A DNA stretch of 64,000 nt from Paramacrobiotus metropolitanus (lineage: Eukaryota; Tardigrada; Eutardigrada; Parachela; Macrobiotidae): the NCBI RefSeq assembly GCF_019649055.1, contig NW_026570267.1, positions 558,001 to 622,000 on the forward strand. The letters run 5' to 3'. Position numbers and translations under genes: made by a program. Shown here piece after piece: positions 27,378 through 38,544 of the stretch; within the stretch, counting starts at the first letter, position 1; every line of letters begins with the position of its first letter. The notes beneath the pieces were generated by a model. It was not told the DNA's origin. It searched no databases and saw only the letters and a list, made by a program, of their open reading frames with translations.

Positions 27378-29083
27378 ATGTCGGATCCTGGCGGTGATGA
27401 GACAACGACTAACACGTGCTGGGTAAGATTTCTTAATTCATATTAAGTGATATTACTAATTACCTCGTATGTTCTTCTTTAGAAAATCTTGCATTTAGTC
27501 TTCGAAGAAACTCAATATCAAGGAGTGATACGTGGCACATTACAGTAAGAAAGAAGGTTAAAATAACTTTTAATTCGGCAATGGCCAGTTCACATAACAG
27601 TAAGCTTGCGCTGGTAGAAACTAATTAAAATTTGATCTTCGTTTGATTAAGTTAAAATTGATCTTCAGGATGGTTTGTAGTTTGTACACTTTCGGGAGAT
27701 AATTGCGTGGACATAAATTGTATATATACACTTTGTAGTACGAGTATGTACAAGCCCATCCAACAATTCTTTGACCGCTTTAAGCGGGAATTTAAAGAAA
27801 CGTGGGCTTGAGCCATTTAATGTGCTTCGACACGTCACGCCACATGGGTCTGCGTATTCAGCGTAAATAAGCAACAAATCTGCATGTGTTGCAGTTACTG
27901 TATCTGTGATATACAATGTAATATGTTTAGCATTATTTATTGCCATCATAATTTATATTAATTTTATGCTTTTGTAACAGTATCATCTTTGCTTTGCAAT
28001 ACAATATCGCGGTGGTACTTAATATCCATATTACTTTCAAATTACTGATTGCAACATGCCCGGGCTAAAGATGATTGATTCCACGCTGGTCTAATAATGG
28101 TCTATTAATTGTGATCTAATATATTATTATTGGTTGAATATTTATAAATATATCTGCCACTACACTACGATGCGTATTTGCATTACTGTGCGCGATTTAT
28201 ATGCGCTGCGCTTACAGCGGTCAAAGAATTGTTGGATGGGCTTGTACTTATTGTTACAATACATTGTTGTTACAATACATTGTTGTTACTTATGGTTACA
28301 ATACATGTACAGATGTCATACTCACAATCCGCACTGTACTATAGTGTAAACAAAGAATTTAATAAATGCAATAATAGTAAACGTCAGTAACCAGCTTATG
28401 CATAGCACTAGCCTATGCTAGCTAGGTGAGTAAAGTATTGTAAGTCAATAGTAAGCAACAGTAAAAGTAAGTAAGGGGTCCAAAAAACTCAGTAAACCCA
28501 TCACTGGGCCCGGCCCGGCCCGTCACTAGCCGTAGGTGACGTAAACGGAATTCAACAGGTTCGAGGCTCAAATTAGATTCAGCACTCAGCAGGTGAGACA
28601 GCACTTTGTGACCGGCCTTACGAACTATGCGAGTTTCCTTTTGGCAAAAATATTGTTCCTTTCATACTTTTTTTCATTTTTCTATTTATCGGTTTTTAAA
28701 TCCCGATAAGCGATCCCTTGTGTCTAGAGCGTTAACGAAGTGTGACGGGCAAAAAAAGTACTGACCGGCTGTTGCTTTCCATTGCCTGATTCAGACCTGT
28801 CACTTTGATCGGAAAAAGATGCCTTGGTATTGCCCGTACACACCAAAGCGCTGCGCTACCTTCACCTTATCTGTTGAGTGTTGTTGGGATAGTTGTGTTC
28901 TTTTACATCGCTTATAATAACCAGGCTGATCTGAGCGCCCCGGAGTTTATCCTCCCGATCGCTGGGTTGTTTGTTTCAGTTCTTGGAGCGGTGTTCGCTT
29001 GTAATAATATGCGCAATACTGATTATGTGGAATTGGTGGAGTACCACAAAATGCCTGGAAAACATTCGCCGGAACCATACTAA
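27378..29083 (+). CDS. Small two-pass membrane protein, unrecognised
   Basis: Three exons: 27378-27422, 27483-27544 and 28795-29083. Phases close, giving 131 aa (MSDPGGDETTTNTCW, then KILHLVFEETQYQG...). Two hydrophobic segments, LLSVVGIVVFFYIAY and FILPIAGLFVSVLGAVFA, are separated by a short polar loop, followed by a polar tail ending KHSPEPY. The 1.25-kb second intron holds a 31-bp perfect inverted repeat and an AGTAA stretch. Exon 3 has no usable ATG near its start, which supports the upstream exons. Family unknown. Confidence 0.55.
27751..28250. mobile_element. 31-bp perfect inverted repeat pair in an intron
   Basis: CAAGCCCATCCAACAATTCT and its extension (about 27750-27780) recur in reverse complement at about 28217-28248, enclosing roughly 430 bp. 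No ORF lies between them. This may be an internal or terminal repeat of a miniature element. Confidence 0.6.
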
Positions 29084-29283
29084 CGATAAGAGTACGAGTA
29101 CTTGTATATGGATAGTGGATTAGTTTTTTCATTCGTAATCGGTTTTGTATTTTTAAGCATTTAAATTATTTTTTTATTACTGATATCTGGACTCATACGG
29201 ACAATAAGGATCAGTATCACGACGACGTGGTTTATGGCATAATCAGCAGAAAGCAGTAACTTACTTTTCGTGTCTGCACTTTT

Positions 29284-30338
29284 TCAGACGTCGTCGAAAT
29301 AACAGTGGTTAATGTGAAACTCATGCCCTTCCATTTCTGTGATACGAATTTTTAGAATTTCACGTTCTTTCATGCGTTTTAAAATTTCCCTGCAATAACC
29401 AACGTTAAGCAGCTAAAAAGAAAGGGATTTTCTGCCGTTTCGCTGTTGCTTCAGTGACTTACGTTAAACCGTCATTCCTGTGCGGGGTGTGGGCGACCTT
29501 CAGGTTGTACATAATAATGTAATTCAGCTCATCGCTTTTTCGATTCTGTCGAACAGAAATAATTGTTAAATAAATTAAAGATGTTATTCATGTGCATAAT
29601 CAGCCGAAAGCAGTGATTTACTTTTCGTGTCTGTATTTTTTCAGCCCGTCGCCGAAATGCTACATACGGATCGTGCCCAGAAGCCGCCTCCCGTTTATTA
29701 ACCCTCTTCACTTTTAACAAGAGCGGATGTTTCTAAATTAAAGCCGAAATTATTTGTAACGACGGTTTTCTAGAAGTTATTCTTTCGTACCAGTTTCTTC
29801 GACGCGTTAATCAAATATGTGGACAGCGCTGTCACAATCTCCTCGCGCGCTCTTTAATAATTTTCCCGGCATCTGTTTCACTGGGTTCCTAAAGTGTTTT
29901 AGAAAATTAGTTTTATTAAAACTGCGATGTTAATAGTATGATTAAAGTCAAATAATTTTTACTCGTATTCCGACGGATTTTTCTAGCAAGTCGATGGCCA
30001 TTTCAAACCGCTCGGTGGTGATATTCAAGGCGGCATTTTGATCTAGCCAGTCTTTGTCGTCTTCATCGATACAGTAATCAACAACGTCCGGCTCTGGCCC
30101 AACTAAAAGAAAATCATTTGTAGTACTGTTTCTTATCTGAACCGCACATTGTGTCTCACAAATGGCATACATAAGAAGCAGCTCTGTGATTTCTTACCAC
30201 TTAAACCTTGCACCCGATAAAGTTCATTGTTGTAAAACCTGCAAAGGGTGGTTCGTTGGGCAGGACCTCGCTGAAAGGTCAGAGCCGCTCTTCTTTGACG
30301 TCCCGCAACAATAAGAATTTTAATGTCCAGCAGATTAA
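29284..30338 (-). pseudogene. EPC: Enhancer-of-polycomb-like gene copy, broken
   Basis: Phase-compatible exons read leftwards: 30338-30198, 30102-29963, 29888-29791 (defective), 29732-29622, 29545-29463 and 29389-29284. Family landmarks are DYCIDEDDKDWL with FEMAIDLLEKS (EPL1 domain), DPYVAFRRRAEKIQTRK, NRKSDE and EILKRMKEREILK, all in EPC order. EPC is the scaffold of the NuA4/TIP60 acetyltransferase core. The exon at 29888-29791 has 13 nt fewer than its counterpart at 38765-38875, so the frame is lost and TGA follows ERARRL. The C-terminus stops early (HCYFDDV). Exon 30338-30198 (RFYNNELYRVQGLS) is phase-compatible but I do not recognise it. A functional gene with unusual splicing cannot be fully excluded. 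Confidence 0.65.
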
Positions 30339-30573
30339 CTATGATGAGAGCAAGTCTTTGGCCATTTGGAAAATGAGGAAATTTTGTTTTTTCATAATGA
30401 TGCTCTAGAAGCAGAGTAATGTTTTATACGTGCAATGTACATGCGGCATAAATCATTACTTAAAATTATTTTAATTTTCACGTGTATACTATTTACTCTA
30501 TGCTGTAGTCCTTACATTAATTCGGTGCCGCAATAGCCATTGTTGCATCGTGTCGGGGTACCGGTCAGCCAAG

Positions 30574-30954
30574 TTAGAATCTTAAAGATTTTGTGCACGC
30601 TATGGCATATTTTTCTGAATATGAAAACATAATTTAAATAATGTCTCACTGACTTTTAATACTGGTTAAATGTTCCACAATAGATTTGTTATGACAAGAT
30701 TGTTTATATCGTATAGTTATTTCTCAAAATAAACGTTACGGAGAAGTACACTGCATAAAAGTGTGTTTTAATATGTTTGGTAGATCTAGAGTAACGATAA
30801 TTATCGTAAAAAGTTATGACTTACTGCATTCCTGGGAGCAAAAATACATCCCAAGACCAAACGAAAACAAAATAAATAGCATACAGCCAAGGTAGACTTG
30901 CGTGGACGATGGTATTAAAAGGCTCCTGTTATGTTTGATGCTGTTCTCCGTCAT
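30574..30954 (-). CDS. Possible small single-pass membrane protein
   Basis: Two exons read leftwards, 30954-30825 and 30614-30574, giving 56 aa. It starts MTENSIKHNRSLLIPSSTQV; one transmembrane helix (LGCMLFILFSFGLGMYF) and a short Cys/Lys tail follow. The donor GTAAGT and the acceptor TTTTCATATTCAG are good. It is short and unmatched, so it may be a chance chain. Confidence 0.33.
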
Positions 30955-31740
30955 TTCGTCTGCACCTTGTCAGCACTCCATTTCACTTCCGGACATCAGC
31001 TTTTATTTTCCTTACGGGGAAAAAAAGTTTTTCCCAGTGGTTGGTTAATTCAAGTGTTTATTGTGAATTTGTGATAATGTGCAGTACCCGTACCAAATAT
31101 GGTAATCCATAGTAAAGCAAATCTTGTAAACAATAACCAGTTGTTTGCACTTTTGCTCCACAGAGAAAAGCAACTCGATTAGGCACTCGTTTCACGACAG
31201 GAAAGCGCCTCTTAGCGTGCGCAATCAAACAGAAAACCACAGATACATATTTAATTAAACAACGACAATAATTCGCATTTTATCAGCACGGACAGAGATT
31301 GTATATATACCCGTACTGGTGAAAGTCGGACTGTAAGACAACTCGAATCTTGATTCCATACAGCCGCGGCCGAATATTTCTGGTTAAAACATATAAACAC
31401 ACTTTAATTTGGTATGCATCTTAGAATGCCTTGCTTTTGGCTGCAGCCTGCATTAAGCGCAAGTTTGTCCCTAATTTGCTATAGCTAAACATAAATTCAG
31501 TTTGGAAAATGATACTCGTACGGTAAGTACGGCATAACGAGCCGGCAACGCATACGGTATAGCATGAGAAAATCATATCTTTGTGAAAAATCGCAAAATC
31601 TACTACAGATAGTAGGTACTAAAGTTTCTGCCGTTCTACTACCCATATTGTTTTTAAACTATGTATTATATACTCATGTTCATCCAATGTTTGCATGTAG
31701 GACCATTTGTATTCATGACTTTCTTTAACTGCGCTATTAT
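30955..31740. other. Intergenic
   Basis: No supported gene. AT-rich, with a few short frames. Confidence 0.4.
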
Positions 31741-31990
31741 CAAGCGAGCGAGCGAAGCGAGCGAGCGTTTTTAATCTGCGGTGCGACATGCGGAGAGCTG
31801 GGTCCCCGGGGTCCAGGGGCCAAGCCCCTGGCCGGGGTTTGGGGCGGAGCCCCAATAAGCAGGGGGTGCGGGGGGTGCAGCCCCCCGCTGAAGCAATTGA
31901 GAAGGTAGTCCAAAAATCGAAAAACTAACCGGGTCATTTTTGACGGACCTGGTGCAGTAAATGCAAAGGAGATCGTAAATTTGGACCCGG
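31741..31990. repeat. GC-rich repeat head next to the 122-bp array
   Basis: Opens with a GAGCGAGCGAAGCGAGCGAG run, then G/C-rich self-complementary blocks (CAAGCCCCTGGCCGGGGTTT, GCGGAGCCCCAATAAG, GGTGCAGCCCCC). This composition is unlike the flanks and typical of the end of a mobile element. Confidence 0.6.
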
Positions 31991-31999
31991 TACACTCAT

Positions 32000-32575
32000 A
32001 CAGACCGGCCCGGGTGGAGCGTTTTTGGGGAACCGACATGCGGGGAACCACCGGGGCATTTTTCACGAACCCGCCATACATACAGTATGGACGGCCCGTT
32101 TTTTTGGACCCGGTCCGGGAATTTTGCCCGCCCGGTTGATGCGTTTTTGGGGAACCGACATGCGGGGAACCACCGGGGCATTTTTCACGAACCCGCCATA
32201 CATATAGTATGGACGGCCCGTTTTTTTGGACCCGGTCCGGGAATTTTGCCCGCCCGGTTGATGCGTTTTTGGGGAACCGACATGCGGGGAACCACCGGGG
32301 CATTTTTCACGAACCCGCCATACATATAGTATGGAGGGTCCGTTTTTTAGATCCCGGTCCGGGAAGTTTGCCCGCCCGGTTGGTGCGTTTTTGGGGAACC
32401 GACATGCGGGGAACCACCGGGGCATTTTTCACGAACCCGCCATACATATAGTATGGAGGGTCCGTTTTTTAGATCCCGGTCCGGGAATTTTGCCCGCCCG
32501 GTTGGTTCGTTTTTGAAAAACCGACATGCGGGGAACCACCGGGGCATTTTTCACAAACCCGCCATACAAACAGCG
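32000..32575. repeat. 122-bp tandem repeat, about five copies
   Basis: The word GAACCGACATGCGGGGAACC begins at 32030, 32152, 32274 and 32396, with a variant near 32518, a strict 122-bp period. Copies are nearly identical, so the array is recent or homogenised. Both strands stay open across several units (ORFs up to 187 codons) because stops are absent from the unit in some frames. These ORFs are not taken as genes. Confidence 0.9.
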
Positions 32576-32999
32576 AAATTTTGTAACATGATTCACAAAT
32601 TATAAGGCTTTGTTTGAGCAAATGTTGGAAATACTCGAAGGTCTTCAACCAGTATATAACTTTGTAGACCAGTTGAGTTCGGTCATTCAAGGCAAACGTC
32701 ACCTTAAGGTCATAACGGGTAGCATTACCTTGAAACAATGACGTAGCAAACCATGCTAATCGAAGTCAGGAACCGGTACTATCGTTAGCATTTTCACCTG
32801 CATTTGCACTTACTTTACAGGATCAACTGAGCCGCTTTCATTTTGCAATGACTCATGGTAACGCGTTACCAGCTTTCACTACTCTAGTTAAGCGTCACCA
32901 ATAATAAATATTACGCTACCATAACTATAACATGTTACCGTAACCGTCTCAGTTTCTGTCACGGTAAGGGTTACCGTAACTATTGTTAAGGGATTGCCG

Positions 33000-33835
33000 T
33001 CACCCTTGCTGTTGAAACTGAAAGCGTTGCCATAGGCAACGCCGAGCTGCGGCCCAAGCAAGCGCAGCGTAGCGAGCGGAGCAGCAAGTAAAACCAAAGG
33101 GTTCGATTTTTCTTTGTTCCAAAAAAAATTTTTTACGGTGTAGTTCAAACTTTCCATTATCGCGATGATACAGAAGCGAATAACCGTTTCTACGGAATTC
33201 GAAGGCCGAGCCGAAGGCGACGCCGAGCTGCGGCGTGAGCAAGCGCAGCGTAGCGAGCGGAGCAGCAAGTAAAACCAAAGGGTTCGGTTTTTCTTTTTTC
33301 CAAAAAAAAATTTTTAAGGTGTAGTTCAAGCTTTCCATTATTGCGATGATACAGAAGCGAATAACCGTTTCTACGGAAACCGAAGGCGGAGCCGAAGGCG
33401 ACGCCGAGCTGCGGCGTGAGCAAGCGCAGCGCAGCGAGCAGAGCAGCAAGTAAAACCAAAGGGTTCGATTTTTCTTTTTTCCAAAAAAATTTTTTACGGT
33501 GTAGTTCAAACTTTCCATAATCGCGACGATACAGAAGCGAATAACCGTTTCTACAGAATTCGAAGGCGGAGCCGAAGGCGACGCCGAGGTGCGGCGTGAG
33601 CAAGCGCAGCGTGGCGAGCGGAGCAGCAAGTAAAACCAAAGAGTTCGATTTTTCTTTTTTCCAAAAAAAATTTTTAACGGTGTAGTTCAAAAACGTTCCA
33701 TTATCGCGATGCTACAGAAGCGAATAACCGTTTCTTCGGAAATCGAAGGCGGAGCCGAAGGCGACGCCAAAGTGCGGCGTGAGCAAGCGCAGCGCAGCGA
33801 GCGGAGCAGCAAGTAAAACCAAAGATTTATTTAAT
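33000..33835. repeat. 180-bp tandem repeat, about five copies
   Basis: AAGCGCAGCG recurs at about 33055, 33239, 33419, 33599 and 33779, a 180-bp period. Each unit has a GC-rich half (GAGCCGAAGGCGACGCCGAG) and an AT-rich half (TTTTTCCAAAAAAAATTTTT). 180 is a multiple of three, so minus-strand frames stay open through several units (ORFs of 126-209 codons). A decayed partial unit extends to about 33990. Confidence 0.9.
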
Positions 33836-33999
33836 CATTATTATATCTTTTGCTTCGGAAATGGTTTTGTTAACGGTTCAATTTAAACGTTCACTTTTCG
33901 TGATGATACTGTACAGTAGCGAGTAACTGTTTTTAAGGAAATCGAAAGCGGAGCCGAAGCGAGCAAAGCAGCAAGTAGAACGGAACGACTTTCTTTCAG

Positions 34000-35120
34000 C
34001 CTTTGTTTTAAAAAAGATTAAACAGAATTTAAAAGATAACTCTATCGAAGTTCAAATTTGAATTCTTGTAAATAAATTGCGAATTTTTTGAGAAATTATC
34101 AACGTTTCTTATTTTGAGCTACACCATTAGTTTTCGACTTCTAAGATGAGCTCATTTACAGTTTCATATCAATTTAACTTGAAAAATAATAAGATAGACC
34201 TAATTGATAAACATTTCTGTTTCTTTACGGGGAAAAATAATAGAGATCCATGCCAAGGGTTATGATTACAGAAAGCGGTATTCATGAAAGGTGAATTTCG
34301 GCGTGTTGCTTTACAAGCGTCGCACTTAATAGTCACTTTTCACGGAAACAGAAAATTTGATAAAACTTTCTTTCCTGGATTATTACCACCAAGCACTGAA
34401 TGAAGTACTGAAACGATAAATCGTTTTCGCAGCAAATTAGGAAAATTATTGAACACTGAAATTTGAAATCTCCGCCGGTGTGTTTCAGAACCAGTGCGGT
34501 TCCACCGGCATTAGCGTTTCTTTTTGTAAATCGTTGTGCAGATGCATCCGCAGCAAAAAAAGGGCTCTAAATTGCGGATGCATTTAAAAAATATCTCCAG
34601 TAAGTAATTCATCGTTTTTGTCTTCGCAAGCGGTTGCTTTCAGATTTCAGTCGTGAAAACGATTGATCTGAACTGACGATGGCCGGGATTGGGGTTCTTA
34701 AACGGGCTTGAACACTTCCCAACCAATATAAACGGACAAGCTGAGCGTAGCCACTGAATTGGCTCTGGCGGTTAACTGTATAAGTCTTATCGGTTTTGGG
34801 AATAAAATATCGGTACTGGGAATGAGAAACTGAAGAAATGAGATCAGTATCCCAATGTAAAGGATTTAGTGCGGCGGAGAACAAGCGGAATGGTGGGCAA
34901 TGTGCGGTAAAGCATTAGCAGTGCCCGCGCCGTAGTTGCTGAAGGAATTGTTTTAAAATTAATATACCGTATCGGCTCGATTCCGTAAAACGTCATAAAA
35001 ATGATAGTATCGCGTCGGCATCGCAGCGGTGGCAAAAACAAACTGATATCTGAGCAGATCTGTTGATAACTCAGCATATGCAAAAGATACAGAAAGCTAG
35101 GTAGACTCTGAACTACTTGG
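34000..35120. other. No gene recognised
   Basis: Only short frames; composition is ordinary. Confidence 0.4.
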
Positions 35121-35124
35121 TTAG

Positions 35125-35358
35125 GTTGCTGTCTCACAGGCCCGCCACAAGGTTTTTGGAAAGGGGGGGCGCAAGTGCGCCGGGGCGGCGGTCTGCCGGA
35201 CTCAAAGTATGGCGAAAAGTAACACGTGACACGTCGGCCAGCCTCGCCCCGCCCCCTTTCAGTACTTTAAATGCGCCCCCCCCCGGCGGTCAAAAATCCG
35301 AAAAAGGGGGCGCCCGCCGGTGCGCCCCCCTTTCTGGCGGGCCTGTTGTCTCACCGTG
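35125..35358. mobile_element. GC-rich foldback element
   Basis: The left end TGTCTCACAGGCCCGCC followed by AAAGGGGGGGCGCA is matched in reverse complement by the right end, TGCGCCCCCCTTTCTGGCGG and GGCCTGTTGTCTCACCG. The interior is also G/C-rich with GGCGCCC-type words. About 230 bp, no ORF of its own. Confidence 0.7.
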
Positions 35359-35963
35359 CCAAGTTTTTTACAACAAAAAACTTACATGCTCGCTCGCTTG
35401 CAATAAGGGCGGTTACGACCTTCTATACTAGTAAATCTCAAAAGCCCAATCAATGCAAACTCTCGGAACATTATATATAGACAGACTGTCTATCACTGCC
35501 CGTGTGAAAAACAGTTGCAAACGTCACGTGAGCTGCATTACTGTTTAATTGCACTTACAGATTGGACATTTGGCCGTAAATGTTCCCAACAGCCGTTTAT
35601 ACTTTATAGCCAATTCTTTCAGAGCGCAAAGCCCGATCAGAAAAATTCCATGAGACATTACTGTATTATTTTACGGGGCATTGGATGCATTACGAAATTC
35701 ACGAACATTTTGTATTTGCACAGACAGGACTTTTTGGATACAATAATATCTGTACATGTACATCAGTTCGCATACATACGTGCTCAGACTTCGCCCAGTT
35801 ATAGATATACAAATGTAGATATATACTGTATATGTACATGCGCGACCGCCTTCGACGCTTATTGTAAGCTTTATTTTACAGCACTTATTGTTAATCACTC
35901 CGTCCCACACTACTATGCTGCTTTCAGTAAATAATAAATTGATTATATTAACAATGGCTTTTG
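35359..35963. other. No gene recognised
   Basis: A 139-codon plus-strand frame (35515-35934) lacks recognisable motifs and overlaps AT-rich repeats; not called. Confidence 0.35.
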
Positions 35964-36761
35964 TTAAACGTTAGAAACTGCTCTCGGTAAAGAACTTTTC
36001 CTAATTCCATTCGAAATCGCAGAAATCGTTCTGTGGCTAGATACTGACGACTTCCGGTTACCTTTTAAAGCTGCCCCTTCCACTTCCAACAGCGTATGCG
36101 ACCTCGATATGGGATGCGGAAAGACGCAGTAAAAAGAAAGTAAACGCGATGCGGCTTGTATGCCGATCTTCAAGACTATGAAAACGAAAAAATGACGGTA
36201 GCCGGTAAATAGAAGTCGCTTTTACTTTGTAGCGTCAATGATCCATATGTTGCCAGCCAGGTTCGATACGTCCAGTAATATGCAATTATGCATATGGTGG
36301 TTATCATGTCGCTAATTGAGATCATCAGTCCAATCACATTCAGAGCAAAAAACCGGTGGAGATTGCGTTGCTGGTACTGGCCATGCTTAAATGCAATAGC
36401 GGATTTGCCAATCTTTCCCGCGATCAGCATGCAGATGATGTCGATGGTTTTGAATGTCATCAGTGCAAATCTAAAATTTAATTTTAACTGAAGTGAAGTG
36501 AAGTCTGCATTGATGTGCTGTTACCGGTTGATTTTTTGTGGTTTTTGGTTACTGACCAATAATGTTATCGCAGTGTACGTACCTCTGTGCATTAAACGGT
36601 TTAGATTTTCTGCAAGTTCCTGTATGCGGCGGGATACATGCGATGATTGCGATCGTAGATATCGTAGGCTCCACTTCCGTGAAGTCGGGCACTGGAATAA
36701 TGACTGTTTTCGTGTCGCCATACTTCTGGGAAGCAGTCAGTGCCAGTTGCAGATGGTGTTC
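35964..36761 (-). CDS. Multi-pass membrane protein fused to an EPC-like exon (partial)
   Basis: Three exons read leftwards: 36761-36583, 36470-36226 and 36175-35964, all phase-compatible with good splice sites. Exons 2 and 3 encode hydrophobic helices (MTFKTIDIICMLIAG, NVIGLMISISDMITTICIIA, IGIQAASRLLSFYC) and a basic Ser-rich tail. The 36761-36583 exon starts EHHLQLALTASQKYGDT and continues VIIPVP, which is the EHHLQ ... YG ... VIPVP block of enhancer of polycomb. After VPDFTEV the EPC-like frame shifts by one (YDIYDRNHRMYPAAYRN in another frame), whereas the unshifted frame joins the membrane exons. It is either two unrelated pieces side by side or a chimeric gene. No 5' exon was found. Confidence 0.4.
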
Positions 36762-37498
36762 CTAATAAATAAAAATTCCAAATAAATAAAGATACCAAAA
36801 TGTATCGTTGCTGAATCTCTCAGATTAAAACAAAATTAAAAAGACGAGTACGAGTCAAATGAGTACTAATAATTGCCCAGTGATAATCAGTGTTTTTTTA
36901 TTTCTAATAATTCCTACTTTAGAAAAAGCACAGAGGAAAAGAGCATTGACATTCCGGTTCGGTAGCTTAATCCGCCCGGAAATCGCCCGAAGCAGTTAAG
37001 TGTAACTTGACGGTCTTGACCTGTGGTGTACGCGACAGCCCCATGGACATTTACCAAATACTTATTTGTAAGCACAGCGGTTCGTTCAAGAAATAGGTAA
37101 CCGAAAATTACTACCACTAGAAATAATTTTTTGTTTTTCTGCAAAATTTGTCGATTGTATCTTATTCAAGCAATCACACAGTAAAACAAAAAAGATACTA
37201 TCACTGGCAACATCCGGTATAAAGTCACTATAAACTTTAAAATTATTTCCCGAATTATTTATAACTTGTATTATTAAATTACTTATAACCTGTATTCTTG
37301 AAGCTAATTTTTTGCGAGTTCAATTGTAAACTTAAAATCTAACTGTCTGAAGTACGACTTCCGGCACGTACTACGCACAATCAGTGCTGGTGCCGGTGAA
37401 AGTTTCGATTCTGTTAAACATAAATGATTGCTGATTAACTTAATGATGTTGTACAGTTGTACGTGTGCATAATCGGGAGAAAGCAATGACTTATGCTA
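36762..37498. other. No gene called; EPC intron sequence at its right end
   Basis: A 76-codon minus-strand frame (36914-37144) may be an exon but nothing supports it. The last ~30 bp (CATAATCGGGAGAAAGCAAT) match the intron after the DPYVAFRRR exon of the EPC copy at 29.6 kb. Confidence 0.4.
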
Positions 37499-38539
37499 CT
37501 TCAGTTGTAATTCGGAGTACAACAGAAATCTTGCAACATTAAGTAATCGTAGAAAAAGTATGCACGACAGTCAGCTTTGTTGTAGCATTTTTTGTTGTAA
37601 TTCTCGAAAGTATGGACGCGACAGTTGTAGGAAAAATGTTGTATTCCGGAAAATTCGTTGTAGATTGATGTTGTAGGAGGGAGGGGCTTTTCTTTCTTCC
37701 TACAACAATCGTAGCAAACTAGCCAATGGGCAGTTTTGCCAGAATCACCATAATACAATTATATGTGTGCAGCTTTTTTACATGCAAAATGATGCAGTTA
37801 ATGATACATTGATACTCGTTTAATTAATGCTGATTACTTGATACCATTTTGATGTAACATCGGAACTGGTGATCACAAACCTGAAACCGCACTGCACTAC
37901 CAAACTACTGTACACAGTAAGTAAAATTGATTTTTCGCAAACGGTAAAACCGCTTAACAAAATGGCCAAAAGCGTGCGCCCGTCAGCGTCGAAAAAACGG
38001 ACCAGGAAACGGACCGCGTCGTAATACGGACCAGGAATTCTGTATGCATTTAATTCAAGCCGTTCACGAGCACGAAATACTGTGGATTGTGGAAGCGAGA
38101 TTCGAAAGAATTTCGCGAGCGCGATAAAGGTGCCGGAAAACTTACTCCACTTTTAAAACCGTGTTAAAGTTTTGGATTTACATATGCATGTAACTCCATT
38201 TATGTTATGGTAGTTTTTTTTTTATACTTCAGTATAGCATTCGACCATGATTGATTTACTGATTCGTTAACTTCGTATAATGAAACAAATTAACAAAATA
38301 AAATCCTGCTGCTTCTGCTTAATAATTATAAGAATAAGCGGGATATTTCCGCCAATCGCGTCTCTGCTGGGCTGGCTCAAATTTCAGTTGTGGTCAAAGT
38401 ATGGCCGGGAAGTGTTGCAGTATACAAAAATTTTACAACATTACCACAACATCCTGGAAACTACGACTACGATTGTTGAAATCGTAGTTCCCATTTTACG
38501 ACTACGATTTGTTTGTACAACTTTTTTTTACAACTGAAG
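37499..38539. mobile_element. 1041-bp non-autonomous TIR element with TA duplication
   Basis: The left end CTTCAGTTGTAA (37499-37510) and the right end TTACAACTGAAG (38528-38539) are perfect 12-bp inverted termini. Each is flanked outside by TA, the target duplication of Tc1/mariner-type elements. Subterminal DNA is rich in GTTGTAG/CTACAAC words on both sides. No transposase ORF is present (longest frames 85 codons). It interrupts an EPC-derived copy: the EPC intron sequence stops at 37496 and resumes after 38541. Confidence 0.8.
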
Positions 38540-38544
38540 TATGG

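Noticed and set aside
31740-32425. Long open frames on both strands (up to 187 codons) in the 122-bp array
   Set aside because: They follow from a repeat unit without stops in those frames; no start context, splice chain or family motif.
32888-33690. Three overlapping minus-strand ORFs of 126-209 codons
   Set aside because: They are translations of the 180-bp satellite; the repeat explains them.
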